Position numbers and translations under genes: made by a program | Notes under the pieces: model-generated | The model's database searches: none | Seen by the model: the letters and a program-made list of their open reading frames with translations, nothing else | What the model was told of the DNA's origin: nothing | Shown here: one piece after another, positions 29,292 to 42,032 of the stretch | Layout of the letters: the number at the start of each line of letters is the position of its first letter | Numbering within the stretch: position 1 is the stretch's first letter | Assembly (NCBI GenBank): GCA_001704765.1 | Contig: MBFK01000008.1 | Coordinates: 1-51,126 of the forward strand | Direction of reading: 5' to 3' | Origin: Sinorhizobium shofinae | GTDB lineage: Bacteria > Pseudomonadota > Alphaproteobacteria > Rhizobiales > Rhizobiaceae | Length of the DNA: 51,126 nt

Positions 29292-30050
29292 ATGGAGCGA
29301 TTGCGATTTAGACCGGTAAAACTCATCGCTTCGGATATCGACGGCACGCTGCTTGGCGATGACGCGGCCGCCGAACGCTTTCGGGCTACCTGGAAGGCGC
29401 TTCCCAAGCGGGAGCGCCCCCTTCTGATCTACAACAGTGGCCGGTCGTCCGAAGATATTCTTTCATTGGTCGACGCAAATCTGCTGCCAGCGCCGGACTA
29501 CGCAATCGGTGGCGTCGGCACGATGATTGCAGAAGGACGAATGCGCGCGCGAATGGAGGCCTTCATCAAGGAGCTTGGTCCGCCCTTCGACGCGGCTGCC
29601 ATCACCTCGATCATGGGCACCATCGAGGGCGCAATACTTCAGGCGGCCGCGGACCAGCATCCGCACAAGGCGAGCTGGCACCTGCACGATGCCGAGCGGG
29701 AACTGATAAACGACATTGCCGCACGATTTGCGAGCGCAGGTTTGGACGTCAAGCTGATCTATTCCAGCAGTAGGGACGTCGATATATTGCCGCGCACCGG
29801 CGGCAAGGGCAGCGCGCTCGCTTGGATTTGTCGGGAACTTGCAGTCGATCTCGACGAAGTAGTCGTCGCCGGCGACACCGGCAACGACCTGGAGATGTTC
29901 GAAATGCCGCATGTCCGCGGCGTCGTCGTTGCCAACGCGCTTGCCGAACTTCGCCGGGCCATCGCCGGGGATCGCCGACACTATCTTGCCCGCGCCTCCC
30001 ACGCCGACGGTATGATAGAGGGCCTGCGCCACTGGGGTGTCATCCGCTAG
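29292..30050 (+). CDS. HAD-IIB phosphatase, sucrose-phosphatase-like
   Basis: The roughly 252-aa protein carries HAD motif I DIDGTLLGDD, motif II in YNSGRS, a GGKGSALAW lysine region and motif IV AGDTGNDLEMF. The IIB cap and the C-terminal HADGMIEGLRHWG resemble sucrose-6-phosphate and mannosylfructose-phosphate phosphatases. No glycosyl-phosphate synthase gene lies next to it. ATG 29292 is preferred; frames further upstream to 29175 look non-coding. Confidence 0.75.
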   Translation: MERLRFRPVKLIASDIDGTLLGDDAAAERFRATWKALPKRERPLLIYNSGRSSEDILSLVDANLLPAPDYAIGGVGTMIAEGRMRARMEAFIKELGPPFDAAAITSIMGTIEGAILQAAADQHPHKASWHLHDAERELINDIAARFASAGLDVKLIYSSSRDVDILPRTGGKGSALAWICRELAVDLDEVVVAGDTGNDLEMFEMPHVRGVVVANALAELRRAIAGDRRHYLARASHADGMIEGLRHWGVIR

Positions 30051-30081
30051 CTTCGGCCGAACTGGCCGCGGCGTGACCATG

Positions 30082-30929
30082 TCATTTCAACGGAAGGTAG
30101 ATTTCCGTCAGCAGCTCGGTCGGCGCCACCTCGCGGGGATTGTTCAGATATTTCTCGAACATGACGCTGTCTCGGATTTCTCGGCCGGAGTTCGGCAGCC
30201 AGGCCCCATAGAGCCATTGATAAGCCTTCGGCATGTCGGCGTAGGGACCTTTGTGCCGCAGCACGGCATAGTGTCCCCCGTCGATCGTCTGCGGAGTCAG
30301 CGGGGCCTCCGTCAACCCCTCGTCCTTTGTCGTCACGCAGGCGAAGGACCGGAGTTTGTCAGTCTCCACCAGTTCCGGGTCATCCAGGTAGATGCCGATC
30401 ATTTCCATGTCCGGCCGGAACAGGCCGCGCGCGAAGAGTGTGCCGTAAAGCGTCTCGAAGGCCTGGCCGATGGCCATGTAAGAGCCGGAATGGGCTACGC
30501 CCAACAGTGTCAGAGGATCTATCGTCCTCAGCGTGACGTCGTACATGACAGCATTTCCTTCCATCCAAGCGGTTTCAAAGGCTTTGTGGCTCCCCTCCTT
30601 CCTGTAGCGCGCCGGCGGAAGGCCATAGACAGCCTTGAAGGTGCGGTTGAAGGATTGAACATTCGGGTAGCCCGAGCGTCGCGCGATCGCTTCGACTGAG
30701 AGGCCGGTCTGGACGAGTTCTGCCGCAGCCGCTGCAGCCGCAGTCGCTTGACTGTCGCCGCCAAGGTCTCGCCATGCACCGCACGGTAGATGCGATGCCA
30801 GTGGTGCGGCGACAGGCAAGCGATCTCCGACAACCGATCGAGATCCAGCTCGTCGTCGAGATGTCCGTAGATATAGGCCGAGACGCGATGAAGCCGCCTC
30901 TCGTATGCCGCCCATGTACCGCCCGTCAT
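30082..30929 (-). pseudogene. Frameshifted AraC-family regulator with GyrI-like domain
   Basis: From ATG 30929 (AAAGG upstream) the frame reads MTGGTWAAYERRLHRVSAYI and on through SPHHWHRIYRAVHGETLAAT to VKRLRLQ, the first half of an AraC HTH. The second half (AAAELVQTGLSVEAIARRSG, then FNRTFKAVYGLPPARYR) and a C-terminal GyrI-like ligand domain (from about 30540 down to 30082) continue in another frame. One base is missing in a GC-rich repetitive tract at about 30722-30740. Family members regulate adjacent transport or stress genes. Either a real pseudogene or a single-base sequencing error. Confidence 0.8.
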
Positions 30930-31100
30930 ATCGAACCTTTCGCGCTTCGCCCGGACACGTTCAAACCACGTATCGATTTGACAAATCCTGCGGACCTGAA
31001 AACCCGCCCACCCCGCTTGTGCCGCATGGCGACTCAGATAGGCTGAGAATGCCCGGCACGTACGATCCCGCCAACGTGGCGGATCTGGAAAGTCTCGCCG

Positions 31101-32759
31101 ATGCCCGATTCCCTCGTTCCGAAAACCGTCAGCGTCCTCGCCGAGGGATATGGCCTTGCCCGACTGAAAGCGGACGCTTTGGCCGGCCTGACCGTGGCGA
31201 TCGTTGCCCTGCCGCTTTCCATGGCAATCGCCATCGCCTCCGGCGTCACGCCCGATCGCGGCCTCTATACCGCGATTGTCGGCGGCTTCCTCGTCTCACT
31301 CCTCGGCGGCAGCCGCGTCCAGATCGGCGGTCCGGCGGGTGCCTTCATCGTTCTCGTCGCCGCGACCGGCGCCCGGCATGGCATCGACGGTTTGTTGCTC
31401 GCGACTGCCATGGCCGGTGTCATGCTCGTTGCGGCCGGCTACTTGCGCCTCGGGCAATACATCAAGTTCATCCCCTACCCCGTCACGGTCGGCTTCACGG
31501 CGGGCATTGCCGTGATCATCTTTGCCAGCCAGTTGCGCGACCTTTTCGGCCTGACGCTTCCGGGCAGCGAACCGGGGCCGATCGTTGAAAAGATCATGGC
31601 ACTCGGCCGGTCTGCCGATACGGCCAATTGGGCAGCCGTGCTGACGGCCGCCCTGACCATCGGCATCATCCTCGCGCTGCGCCGGCTGCGGCCGCATTGG
31701 CCCGGCATGCTGATCGCCGTCGCCGCCGCATCGATCGCCGTCGCCGTCCTGCACCTGCCGACGGAAACGATCGGCACGCGCTTCGGCGGTATTCCGCGCG
31801 GATTGCCGCTTCCGACCTTGCCGCCGTTCTCCTTCGGGAAAGCCGTCGCGGTCTTCCCGGATGCGGTCTCCTTCGCCCTTCTCGGCGCGATCGAATCCCT
31901 GCTTTCGGCCGTGGTCGCCGACGGCATGACGGGACGCAGGCATCGATCCAGCATGGAGTTGATTGCTCAGGGGATCGCCAATCTGTGTTCGGCGCTCTTC
32001 GGCGGCATTTGCGTCACCGGCACCATTGCCCGAACGGCGACGAATGTGCGTGCCGGAGGGACAAGCCCCATCTCGGGCATGCTGCATTCCGCCTTTCTTC
32101 TTCTCTTCATGCTGCTCGCAGCACCGCTCGCAAGCTATATACCGCTCGCCTCGCTTGCGGGCGTGCTCGCCGTTGTCGCCTGGAACATGATCGAGAAGCC
32201 CGCTTTCATGGCGCTCTTACGATCCTCCTACGGCGATGCCGTCGTGCTGCTCGCCACCTTTCTCATCGTCGTCTTCCGCGAGCTGACGGAAGGGATCGTA
32301 ATCGGCGTCGCGCTGGGCGCCGTCCTGTTCATCAATCGAATGGCGAAAAGTATCTCGGTCGGTGAAACGAAGCCGCTGGAGATGCTGCAGTCGGCGAACG
32401 GCGAGGAAGAGCGTCCGGTCATTGCCGATGACCCGGATACGGTGATTTATCGGATCTCGGGCATCTTTTTCTTCGGCTCGGCGGCCACCGTTGCCTCGGT
32501 GCTCGACCGGATCGCCGACCAGCGCCGCAACTTCATTCTCGACTGCTCCGAGGTCCCCTTCATGGATTCGACCGCCGCCAACGTCATCGAAGGTACGTTG
32601 CGCAAGGCGGAGAGGATCGGCGTGCGCTTCATCATCGTCGGGGCCAATACGCAGGTTCGCCGCGCCCTCTATCAGCACCACGTCCGTCCGCCCCGCGTTT
32701 TGATGCGCGCTTCGGTCCAGGCGGCGCTCGAAACCATCCGCAGCGAAAAGAGCGCATGA
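31101..32759 (+). CDS. SulP-family anion transporter with STAS domain
   Basis: The 552-aa inner-membrane protein has about 10-12 helices, the N-terminal GLTVAIVALPLSMAIAIASG and VQIGGPAGAFIVLV motifs of SulP/SLC26 carriers, and a C-terminal STAS domain from about residue 440 (VIYRISGIFFFGSA, DCSEVPFMDSTAA). Sulfate, bicarbonate or another anion could be the substrate. It diverges from the broken AraC gene, its likely former regulator or neighbour. Confidence 0.92.
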   Translation: MPDSLVPKTVSVLAEGYGLARLKADALAGLTVAIVALPLSMAIAIASGVTPDRGLYTAIVGGFLVSLLGGSRVQIGGPAGAFIVLVAATGARHGIDGLLLATAMAGVMLVAAGYLRLGQYIKFIPYPVTVGFTAGIAVIIFASQLRDLFGLTLPGSEPGPIVEKIMALGRSADTANWAAVLTAALTIGIILALRRLRPHWPGMLIAVAAASIAVAVLHLPTETIGTRFGGIPRGLPLPTLPPFSFGKAVAVFPDAVSFALLGAIESLLSAVVADGMTGRRHRSSMELIAQGIANLCSALFGGICVTGTIARTATNVRAGGTSPISGMLHSAFLLLFMLLAAPLASYIPLASLAGVLAVVAWNMIEKPAFMALLRSSYGDAVVLLATFLIVVFRELTEGIVIGVALGAVLFINRMAKSISVGETKPLEMLQSANGEEERPVIADDPDTVIYRISGIFFFGSAATVASVLDRIADQRRNFILDCSEVPFMDSTAANVIEGTLRKAERIGVRFIIVGANTQVRRALYQHHVRPPRVLMRASVQAALETIRSEKSA

Positions 32760-32760
32760 A

Positions 32761-32782
32761 AAAGGGCGCAGCAGCGCCCTTT
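32761..32782. terminator. Bidirectional terminator between sulP and alaS
   Basis: AAAGGGCGC/GCGCCCTTT, a perfect 9-bp stem with loop AGCA, between convergent genes. Confidence 0.7.
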
Positions 32783-32806
32783 CCTCTAACTTCGCATCAA
32801 TGCTGT

Positions 32807-35470
<2,664 letters not shown>

Positions 35471-35631
35471 CTTGCGTCCTATCTGTGCACATACCCGGCT
35501 GCAACCCACACGTTTTCCGCGCCTTGCGCCGTATCCTTCAACCCCGCGTCTATCACGCATAGCCGCCGCCCCGATGACGCTGCCATCGGAACCACAGGCT
35601 TTTATCTTCCGCATACCATGCTGTCCAGACG

Positions 35632-35676
35632 GCAGCAAAAACCGGCCGATCTGAGCGACGGCCGGTTTTTTGCTGC
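35632..35676 (-). terminator. Intrinsic terminator of recA
   Basis: A long stem around ACCGGCCG/CGGCCGGT extends through AAAAA/TTTTTT and GCAGC/GCTGC, with a 10-base loop. It is placed right after recA when read on the minus strand. Confidence 0.85.
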
Positions 35677-35696
35677 ATCCAAACTGGAAGCGGCTC

Positions 35697-36782
35697 TTAC
35701 AAGTCGGCCGCTTCGTCGCCTTCGCTCTCCGGCCCGCCATTCTCCAGGAACCGATCGGCGATAAGCCCGGCGTTCTGCCGCAAGGCCGTCTCGATCTCGC
35801 GGGCCAGATCCGGATTGTCGCGCAGGAACAGCTTGGCGTTTTCACGGCCCTGGCCGAGACGCTGGCTGTTGTAGGAGAACCAGGCGCCGGATTTCTCGAC
35901 GATACCGGCCTTGACGCCGAGATCGATAAGTTCGCCGGTCTTCGAAACGCCCTCGCCATACATGATGTCGAACTCGACCTGCTTGAAGGGCGGCGCCATC
36001 TTGTTCTTGACGACCTTGACTCGCGTCTGGTTGCCGACGACTTCCTCGCGCTCCTTGACCGAGCCGATGCGGCGGATGTCGAGGCGGACCGATGCGTAGA
36101 ATTTCAGCGCGTTGCCGCCCGTCGTCGTTTCCGGCGAACCGAACATAACGCCGATCTTCATGCGGATCTGGTTGATGAAGATCACCATGCAGTTGGACTT
36201 GGAGATCGATGCCGTCAACTTGCGCAGCGCCTGGCTCATTAGGCGTGCCTGCATGCCCGGCAGGCTGTCGCCCATCTCGCCTTCGATTTCGGCACGTGGC
36301 ACGAGTGCTGCAACCGAGTCGACGACGAGCACATCGATCGCGCCGGAGCGAACCAAGGTGTCGGTGATTTCGAGCGCCTGCTCGCCCGTATCGGGCTGCG
36401 AGATCAGCAGGTTTTCGAGATCGACGCCCAGCTTGCGCGCATAGACCGGATCGAGCGCATGTTCGGCGTCGACAAAGCCGCAGATGCCGCCCTTCTTCTG
36501 CGCCTCGGCAATGGTCTGCAGCGCCAACGTCGTCTTACCCGAGCTTTCCGGCCCATAAATCTCAACGATGCGCCCCTTTGGCAGGCCGCCGATGCCGAGC
36601 GCAATATCAAGGCCGAGCGACCCGGTCGAGACGGTTTCGATCTCGACGACGCTGTCCTTCGATCCGAGCCTCATGATCGATCCCTTGCCGAACGAACGTT
36701 CGATCTGGGAAAGAGCCGCTTCAAGTGCCTTGCTTTTGTCCACCAATTTGTCCTCTACGAGCCGCAAAGAGTTTTGTGCCAT
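35697..36782 (-). CDS. recA: RecA recombinase
   Basis: The 361-aa strand-exchange protein has Walker [10 protein letters not shown], Walker [11 protein letters not shown] and the L2-region segment [23 protein letters not shown] 36782 gives [20 protein letters not shown]. The acidic tail ([10 protein letters not shown]) is normal. It is likely SOS-controlled, given the near-match box upstream. Confidence 0.98.
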   Translation of the reverse strand: MAQNSLRLVEDKLVDKSKALEAALSQIERSFGKGSIMRLGSKDSVVEIETVSTGSLGLDIALGIGGLPKGRIVEIYGPESSGKTTLALQTIAEAQKKGGICGFVDAEHALDPVYARKLGVDLENLLISQPDTGEQALEITDTLVRSGAIDVLVVDSVAALVPRAEIEGEMGDSLPGMQARLMSQALRKLTASISKSNCMVIFINQIRMKIGVMFGSPETTTGGNALKFYASVRLDIRRIGSVKEREEVVGNQTRVKVVKNKMAPPFKQVEFDIMYGEGVSKTGELIDLGVKAGIVEKSGAWFSYNSQRLGQGRENAKLFLRDNPDLAREIETALRQNAGLIADRFLENGGPESEGDEAADL

Positions 36783-36841
36783 TGGGTCCACCTTTAGGTT
36801 ATTGGAGCTATCGAGGCAATGAAGCCGCCGCAGGAGTTTTT

Positions 36842-36856
36842 GTACATGTTTTGTTC
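36842..36856 (-). promoter_or_regulatory. Possible LexA (SOS) box upstream of recA
   Basis: GTAC-N7-GTTC on the plus strand, one mismatch from the alphaproteobacterial GTTC-N7-GTTC site, 60 bp before the recA start. Position fits repression of recA. Confidence 0.5.
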
Positions 36857-37013
36857 TGTTTTGGCAATGGCACTTCAACCGTTTGAATAATAAGGATTAT
36901 CTCCTGAATGTTCGATTCCTGTTCACGGGATATTGTACTCCATTTCCACGCGTTGCGCGGCAGTTCAGCCTGACTTCTCGCCATTGCGCCGATTCGCCAA
37001 TAGAGGTGTACAA

Positions 37014-37961
37014 ATGACGAAACCGGAAGTCACCGTTCTGGGCGGCGCCCACATCGACCGGCGCGGCCGTATCAGCGGCACGACGGTGCCGGGAGCGAGC
37101 AATCCCGGGACATGGTTCGAGGAAGCAGGAGGCGGCGGCTTTAACGCCGCGAGAAATCTCGCCCGCCTTGGCCATCGGGTGCTGATGATCAGCCCGCGCG
37201 GCGGCGATCCCGCCGGAGAGATGGTGGCCGCTGCGGCGGTGGCCGCGGGCGTCATCGATTGCCCGTTCACCTTTCTCGACCGGAAGACGCCGAGCTATAC
37301 GGCGATCCTCGAAAAGGATGGCAACCTGGTGATCGCGCTTGCCGACATGGATCTCTACGCGTTGTTCTCGCCGCGCCGGCTACAGCAGCGAGCGACGCGC
37401 GAACTTCTCGCAGCGAGCGATCTCGTGCTCATGGACGCCAACCTGCCACGAGAGACGCTGACGGCCCTGGTCGACGCAACCACCGGAACGAACCGCATTC
37501 TTGCGGGCATCGCCGTTTCGCCGGCTAAGGTTGTCCGCTACAGCCAGAGCTTGGCGGGGCTCGATTTCCTCTTCATGAACGAAGCGGAGGCCCGTGCCCT
37601 GACGGGCGCCGAGGCTGCTGTCGCAGCAGAATGGCCGTCACTGCTGCGTTCTGCGGGCCTTTCCGGCGGCGTCGTAACCCGCGGCGGCAAAGCTGCGGTT
37701 GCGTTCGACCGCGAAAAGGCCTGCCTGGCCGTGCCGCCTGCCCTGCCTGCGCTTGCCGACGTGACCGGCGCCGGTGACGCGCTGGCCTCGGGCTTTCTCG
37801 CCGCCCGGCTTGACGGCATCGGTCTCGCCGGGTGCCTCCGGCACGGCATCGCCGCCGCCATACTAACTCTCCACTCGCCGTTCGCCGCCGCCGAAGAGAT
37901 GTCGGCGGACAATCTTGAACAGGTGCTGGCTCTTGTGCCGGAACCGCAAATGCTGTCATGA
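37014..37961 (+). CDS. psuK: PfkB-family kinase, probable pseudouridine kinase
   Basis: The 315-aa ribokinase-fold protein has the N-terminal GGAHIDRRGR and EAGGGGFNAARNLARLG, and the C-terminal PfkB signature DVTGAGDALASGF with its catalytic Asp. By itself it is only a PfkB kinase, but the pseudouridine-5'-phosphate glycosidase gene 89 bp downstream makes pseudouridine the likely substrate. ATG 37014 has GAGG upstream. Confidence 0.85.
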   Translation: MTKPEVTVLGGAHIDRRGRISGTTVPGASNPGTWFEEAGGGGFNAARNLARLGHRVLMISPRGGDPAGEMVAAAAVAAGVIDCPFTFLDRKTPSYTAILEKDGNLVIALADMDLYALFSPRRLQQRATRELLAASDLVLMDANLPRETLTALVDATTGTNRILAGIAVSPAKVVRYSQSLAGLDFLFMNEAEARALTGAEAAVAAEWPSLLRSAGLSGGVVTRGGKAAVAFDREKACLAVPPALPALADVTGAGDALASGFLAARLDGIGLAGCLRHGIAAAILTLHSPFAAAEEMSADNLEQVLALVPEPQMLS

Positions 37962-38050
37962 AATCGGCAGCCGAACTCCGGGCGAGATGAGGAAAATTGC
38001 GAGGCAGTTTTCCGCCCGCATCACGCTCCAACTATCGAGAGCAAAAGATC

Positions 38051-38989
38051 ATGACGAAAGCCTCCTCGCCCTTCCTGCCCATCGAATATTCCGATGAAGT
38101 CGCAGCCGCTAAGGCGCGCGGCGCGCCGGTCGTAGCGCTGGAATCGACGATCATCACGCATGGCATGCCTTATCCGGGCAATCTCAATATGGCGCGCAGC
38201 GTCGAGGCGATCATCCGCGAACAGGGAGCGGTGCCCGCGACCATCGCGGTGATCCACGGCGTTCTTCATATCGGCCTCGATCAACCGAAGCTGGAGGCGC
38301 TTGCGAAAACTCAGGGGGCAATGAAGCTGTCGCGCGCCGACCTTGCCTTTGCCCTTGCCGAGCGTCGCACGGGAGCCACGACGGTCGCCGCAACGATGAT
38401 CGCGGCCGCCCGCGCCGGCATCAGCGTTTTTGCGACTGGCGGCATCGGCGGCGTCCATCGCGGTGCCGAACAGAGTTTCGACATCTCCGCCGATCTGGAC
38501 GAACTCGCCCGAACCGGCGTGATCGTCGTTTGCGCCGGCGCCAAGGCCATCCTCGACATTCCGAAGACGCTTGAAGTGCTGGAAACCAGGGGCGTCCCGG
38601 TCGTCACCTATGACAGCGAAAACTTCCCCGCCTTCTGGTCGCGCGATTCCGGCATCAAGAGCCCGCTGATGCTGAACAGCCCGGCGGCAATCGCCAATTT
38701 CCAGCGGATGCGTGAACTGCTGGGCGTCGACGGCGGCATGCTGGTCGCCAATCCGGTTCCGGAAGAAAGCGAAATTCCGCGTGAGGAGATGGAAATCTAC
38801 ATCGCGCGTGCGCTGGACAATGCGGCGAGCGACGGGATTTCCGGCAAGGCGGTGACGCCCTATCTGCTCGACAACCTCTACCACATGACGGAGGGTCGAA
38901 GCCTCGAGACCAACATCGCGCTCGTCGAGAACAACGCGCGCCTTGCAGCCGAAATCGCCGTTTCCCTGGCGGCAGGTAAGGCGAAATAG
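38051..38989 (+). CDS. psuG: Pseudouridine-5'-phosphate glycosidase
   Basis: The 312-aa enzyme splits pseudouridine 5'-phosphate to uracil and ribose 5-phosphate. Recognised by VALESTIITHGMPYPGN at the N-terminus, FATGGIGGVHRGAE and the ANPVPEESEIP segment, all highly conserved in PsuG. It acts after PsuK in pseudouridine recycling, and the two are in one operon. Confidence 0.95.
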   Translation: MTKASSPFLPIEYSDEVAAAKARGAPVVALESTIITHGMPYPGNLNMARSVEAIIREQGAVPATIAVIHGVLHIGLDQPKLEALAKTQGAMKLSRADLAFALAERRTGATTVAATMIAAARAGISVFATGGIGGVHRGAEQSFDISADLDELARTGVIVVCAGAKAILDIPKTLEVLETRGVPVVTYDSENFPAFWSRDSGIKSPLMLNSPAAIANFQRMRELLGVDGGMLVANPVPEESEIPREEMEIYIARALDNAASDGISGKAVTPYLLDNLYHMTEGRSLETNIALVENNARLAAEIAVSLAAGKAK

Positions 38990-39047
38990 AAGAAGTCTGT
39001 GCCCGGTGCAAAAGGCGTCAGGCCCTCTTCCGGGCTACTGCGAAGTC

Positions 39048-41666
39048 TCAGGAATCCAGCATTTCACGGACGGCCACTGCCAATTGCTTCAGCGAGAACG
39101 GCTTCGGCAGGAATCCGAACTTGGCATCGGCCGGCAGGTTGCGGGCAAAGGCATCCTCCGCATAGCCCGACACGAAGATGAACTTCAGGTTCGGGTATTT
39201 CTTCCGCAATTCGCGCAAGAGCGTTGGCCCGTCCATCTCCGGCATCACCACGTCCGAAACGACAATATCGACCGCGCCGTCGAGTTCGTCCATGATCTCG
39301 AGCGCTTCAATGCCCGATCCTGCCTCATGAACCGTATAGCCGCGTGTCTCAAGCATCCGCTTGCCGCCGCGACGCACCGCTTCCTCGTCCTCGACGAGCA
39401 GCACCACGGCAGAATCACCCGTGAGATCCGTAGGCTCGGTCTGCGCCCCCGGCGCCGCTCCCAGTTCGCTCGCCCGTGCCGGGGCTACCGCGGCAGTCGC
39501 CTCACTCGAAGTGGGCTCCTCACGCGCCTCGGCGGTTTCCACATAGCGCGGTAACAGGATACGGAAGGTCGTGCCTTTACCGACCTCCGACTCAGGATAG
39601 ATATAGCCGCCCGACTGCTTGACGATGCCATAGACCATAGAAAGACCGAGGCCCGTACCCTTCCCGACCTCCTTTGTCGTGAAGAAAGGCTCGAAGATCT
39701 TGTCCAAGATCTCCGCCGGAATACCCGTGCCCTGGTCGGAGACCTCCACCATGACGAAGTCGTCTTCCGGCAGTTCTCGACGTGCGAGTGCCGCGACTTC
39801 GCTCGCCGGCAGGTTTCGCGTTCGGAGCGTGATTGTCCCGCCCTCGGGCATGGCGTCGCGGGCATTGACAGCCAGGTTGAGCAGCACCTGTTCAAACTGG
39901 CCGAGATCGGTCTTCACAGGCCAGAGGTCGCGACCATAGTCCACCTCCACCTTCACGTTGGTGCCGGTCATCCGATCGACAAGCATCCTGAGATCGCCGA
40001 TGACATCGGTGAGATTGAGGACGGTCGGCCGCATGGTTTGCTTGCGGGAGAAGGCGAGCAATTGCCGCACCAGGACGGCGGCGCGGTTGGCGTTCCGTTT
40101 GATTTCCATCAGATCGGCGAAAGTCGCGTCCGCCGGCCGCGCCGAAAGCAGCAGATGGTCGGCAGAAAGCAATATTGCCGTCAGCACGTTGTTGAAGTCG
40201 TGCGCGATGCCGCCGGCGAGCGTTCCCACCGCATTCATCTTCTGCGTCTGCGCCATCTGGTTCTCGAGAGCCTTCTGCTCGGTGATCTCCAGTGCATAAA
40301 CGATCGCCGCTTCCTCGGGTGCCTGGTCGCTCTGGTCGATGACGGCATTCACGTAGAAGCGGAAGTGGCGTCCTTCATCCGCCGGGTGCAGCGAGTCGAT
40401 CGGCGCTATGTCGCCTTGCCGGTCCTTCGCCGCGGCGAGCGCCTCTTCGAGTTGGCCCCGCTCGGCTGCGTGCATAACGGCGTCGATCATCAGGCCGCGC
40501 TCGACGTCGTCCTGCGAAACAAGGCCGGCGAAGAGCTTCAGGAACGGAGCGTTGGTTCTGAGGATCCGCCCGTCGCCGTCCACCGAGGCGATGGCCATCG
40601 GCGTGTTGTTGAAGAAGCGCGTGAACCGCATCGCCGCGTTCGACGCTGACTGATCGCCGTCGTCGCCCTCGCGGGACATGACGATCGTCCTGCTTTCGCC
40701 GGGCGCGCCGTCGCGGGTCGAGGAAACGCGGTGGACCAGTCTTACCGGCAGACTCTGGCCGTTGCCCTTGCGCAGGTCGAGGTCCAGAACCTTCGTCTTC
40801 TTAAGGCCAGGCTCGGCCTGCACGGACTGTATGAGCGCAAGTCCCTCGCCGGCGACGAGATCGGCAATGCTGATCGAGCCCGGCTGGAACTTGGTGAGAT
40901 CGATACCCAGCCAATCGGCAAGCGTGGCGTTGATGTAGAAGATTTCGCCCTTGCGCCCGGCGGAGAAAAAGCCCGCCGGCGCGTGGTCGAGATAGTCAAT
41001 GGCGTTCTGCAGCTCTTTGAAAAAACGTTCCTGATCGTCGCGTTCGGCCGTTATATCGGCAATCTGCCACAGATAGAGCGGGTTGCTGTTGGCGTCCTCG
41101 AGCGGCAGCACCCGCGCCTTCAGTCGAAACCAATGCGCTCCTGAAGCCGTCATTGCACCATTCGCCAGAGGTTTCAGGAGGCGGAATTCCTCGTGCCCCT
41201 GCTTGCCCTCGTGCAGGCCGTTGGTCAGCCGATAGATCGCCTCCGTCGCCTCCCTGTTGCGCGACAGGATGGTTTCCAGTGATTGGATGCCGGCGGCACC
41301 TTTCGCGCCAGTCAAGGCGCCGTAGGCCGCGTTCGCATAGACGATGCGCCCCTTGCGATCGGTGACCACGGTGCCGTCCTCATGAGCGTCGAGAAAGGCG
41401 CGCGCCAGTTCATCCGGCCGCGACTGCGGCATGACCTCGATGAAACCGATCACCGACGAAACCAGGAAGAATATCCCTACCATCGCCAGCACGCCGAGAA
41501 TACCGAGGACGATTTCGTTCTCGAGCTGGTTCTTGAAGACCACGAAGGCGGCCGCGGAGGCGGTCAACACGACAGCCAGCACTATGATCCTGAATACGGT
41601 GCCCGGCCGCACGCCCCGGTCAACGACCGGCATCTGGTAATCACCTGACTGCCGCAATTTCGTCAT
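39048..41666 (-). CDS. cckA: Cell-cycle hybrid histidine kinase CckA
   Basis: The 872-aa protein has two transmembrane helices (about 25-45 and 53-75), PAS regions (about 85-210, 220-330, 345-460), a HisKA domain with His489 in GGIAHDFNN, a HATPase domain (about 590-710) and a C-terminal receiver with Asp805 in [12 protein letters not shown]. This is the CckA architecture. CckA feeds phosphate through ChpT to CtrA and CpdR, controlling the alphaproteobacterial cell cycle. The extra-long promoter gap (366 bp) contains GANTC sites but no clear CtrA box. Confidence 0.95.
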   Translation of the reverse strand: MTKLRQSGDYQMPVVDRGVRPGTVFRIIVLAVVLTASAAAFVVFKNQLENEIVLGILGVLAMVGIFFLVSSVIGFIEVMPQSRPDELARAFLDAHEDGTVVTDRKGRIVYANAAYGALTGAKGAAGIQSLETILSRNREATEAIYRLTNGLHEGKQGHEEFRLLKPLANGAMTASGAHWFRLKARVLPLEDANSNPLYLWQIADITAERDDQERFFKELQNAIDYLDHAPAGFFSAGRKGEIFYINATLADWLGIDLTKFQPGSISIADLVAGEGLALIQSVQAEPGLKKTKVLDLDLRKGNGQSLPVRLVHRVSSTRDGAPGESRTIVMSREGDDGDQSASNAAMRFTRFFNNTPMAIASVDGDGRILRTNAPFLKLFAGLVSQDDVERGLMIDAVMHAAERGQLEEALAAAKDRQGDIAPIDSLHPADEGRHFRFYVNAVIDQSDQAPEEAAIVYALEITEQKALENQMAQTQKMNAVGTLAGGIAHDFNNVLTAILLSADHLLLSARPADATFADLMEIKRNANRAAVLVRQLLAFSRKQTMRPTVLNLTDVIGDLRMLVDRMTGTNVKVEVDYGRDLWPVKTDLGQFEQVLLNLAVNARDAMPEGGTITLRTRNLPASEVAALARRELPEDDFVMVEVSDQGTGIPAEILDKIFEPFFTTKEVGKGTGLGLSMVYGIVKQSGGYIYPESEVGKGTTFRILLPRYVETAEAREEPTSSEATAAVAPARASELGAAPGAQTEPTDLTGDSAVVLLVEDEEAVRRGGKRMLETRGYTVHEAGSGIEALEIMDELDGAVDIVVSDVVMPEMDGPTLLRELRKKYPNLKFIFVSGYAEDAFARNLPADAKFGFLPKPFSLKQLAVAVREMLDS

Positions 41667-42032
41667 CGGGTCCTCACCTGCTGGCGGAGTCGTCCGCCGC
41701 TACACCGGCACCCCGCTGACTTGCCGCGCCGCGCATCCCGCGGACGCACAAGGGCCGCCGTAATCCTTTGAATTGCCGCATAATTTATCCCCAAAACCTG
41801 CCCGGTTTAAGGTCCTATGCAGTCGCCGGCACCCGACAAGGCTTCGCGAGATCCGAGTATGCCGCATCCGCTTCGTCGAACTAGAATCATCTTTAACAAT
41901 CAGAGATAACAGCAGAAAGCGTCTCAGCGGAAGCGCAGCAGTCAATTCACAGGGAATGTCGTACGCAACCTTGTCCCGGCCCGAAAAAAGCCGTCAAATG
42001 TTGCAATTCGACCGGTAAAAGGAGTTTAGCCC
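41667..42032. other. Divergent promoter gap between cckA and FliO-like gene
   Basis: A 366-bp stretch with no credible gene. It is AT-richer around 41760-41920 and carries GAATC (GANTC) methylation sites. The FliO-like gene has AAAGGAG just before its start. No TTAA-N7-TTAA CtrA site was found by eye. Confidence 0.5.
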
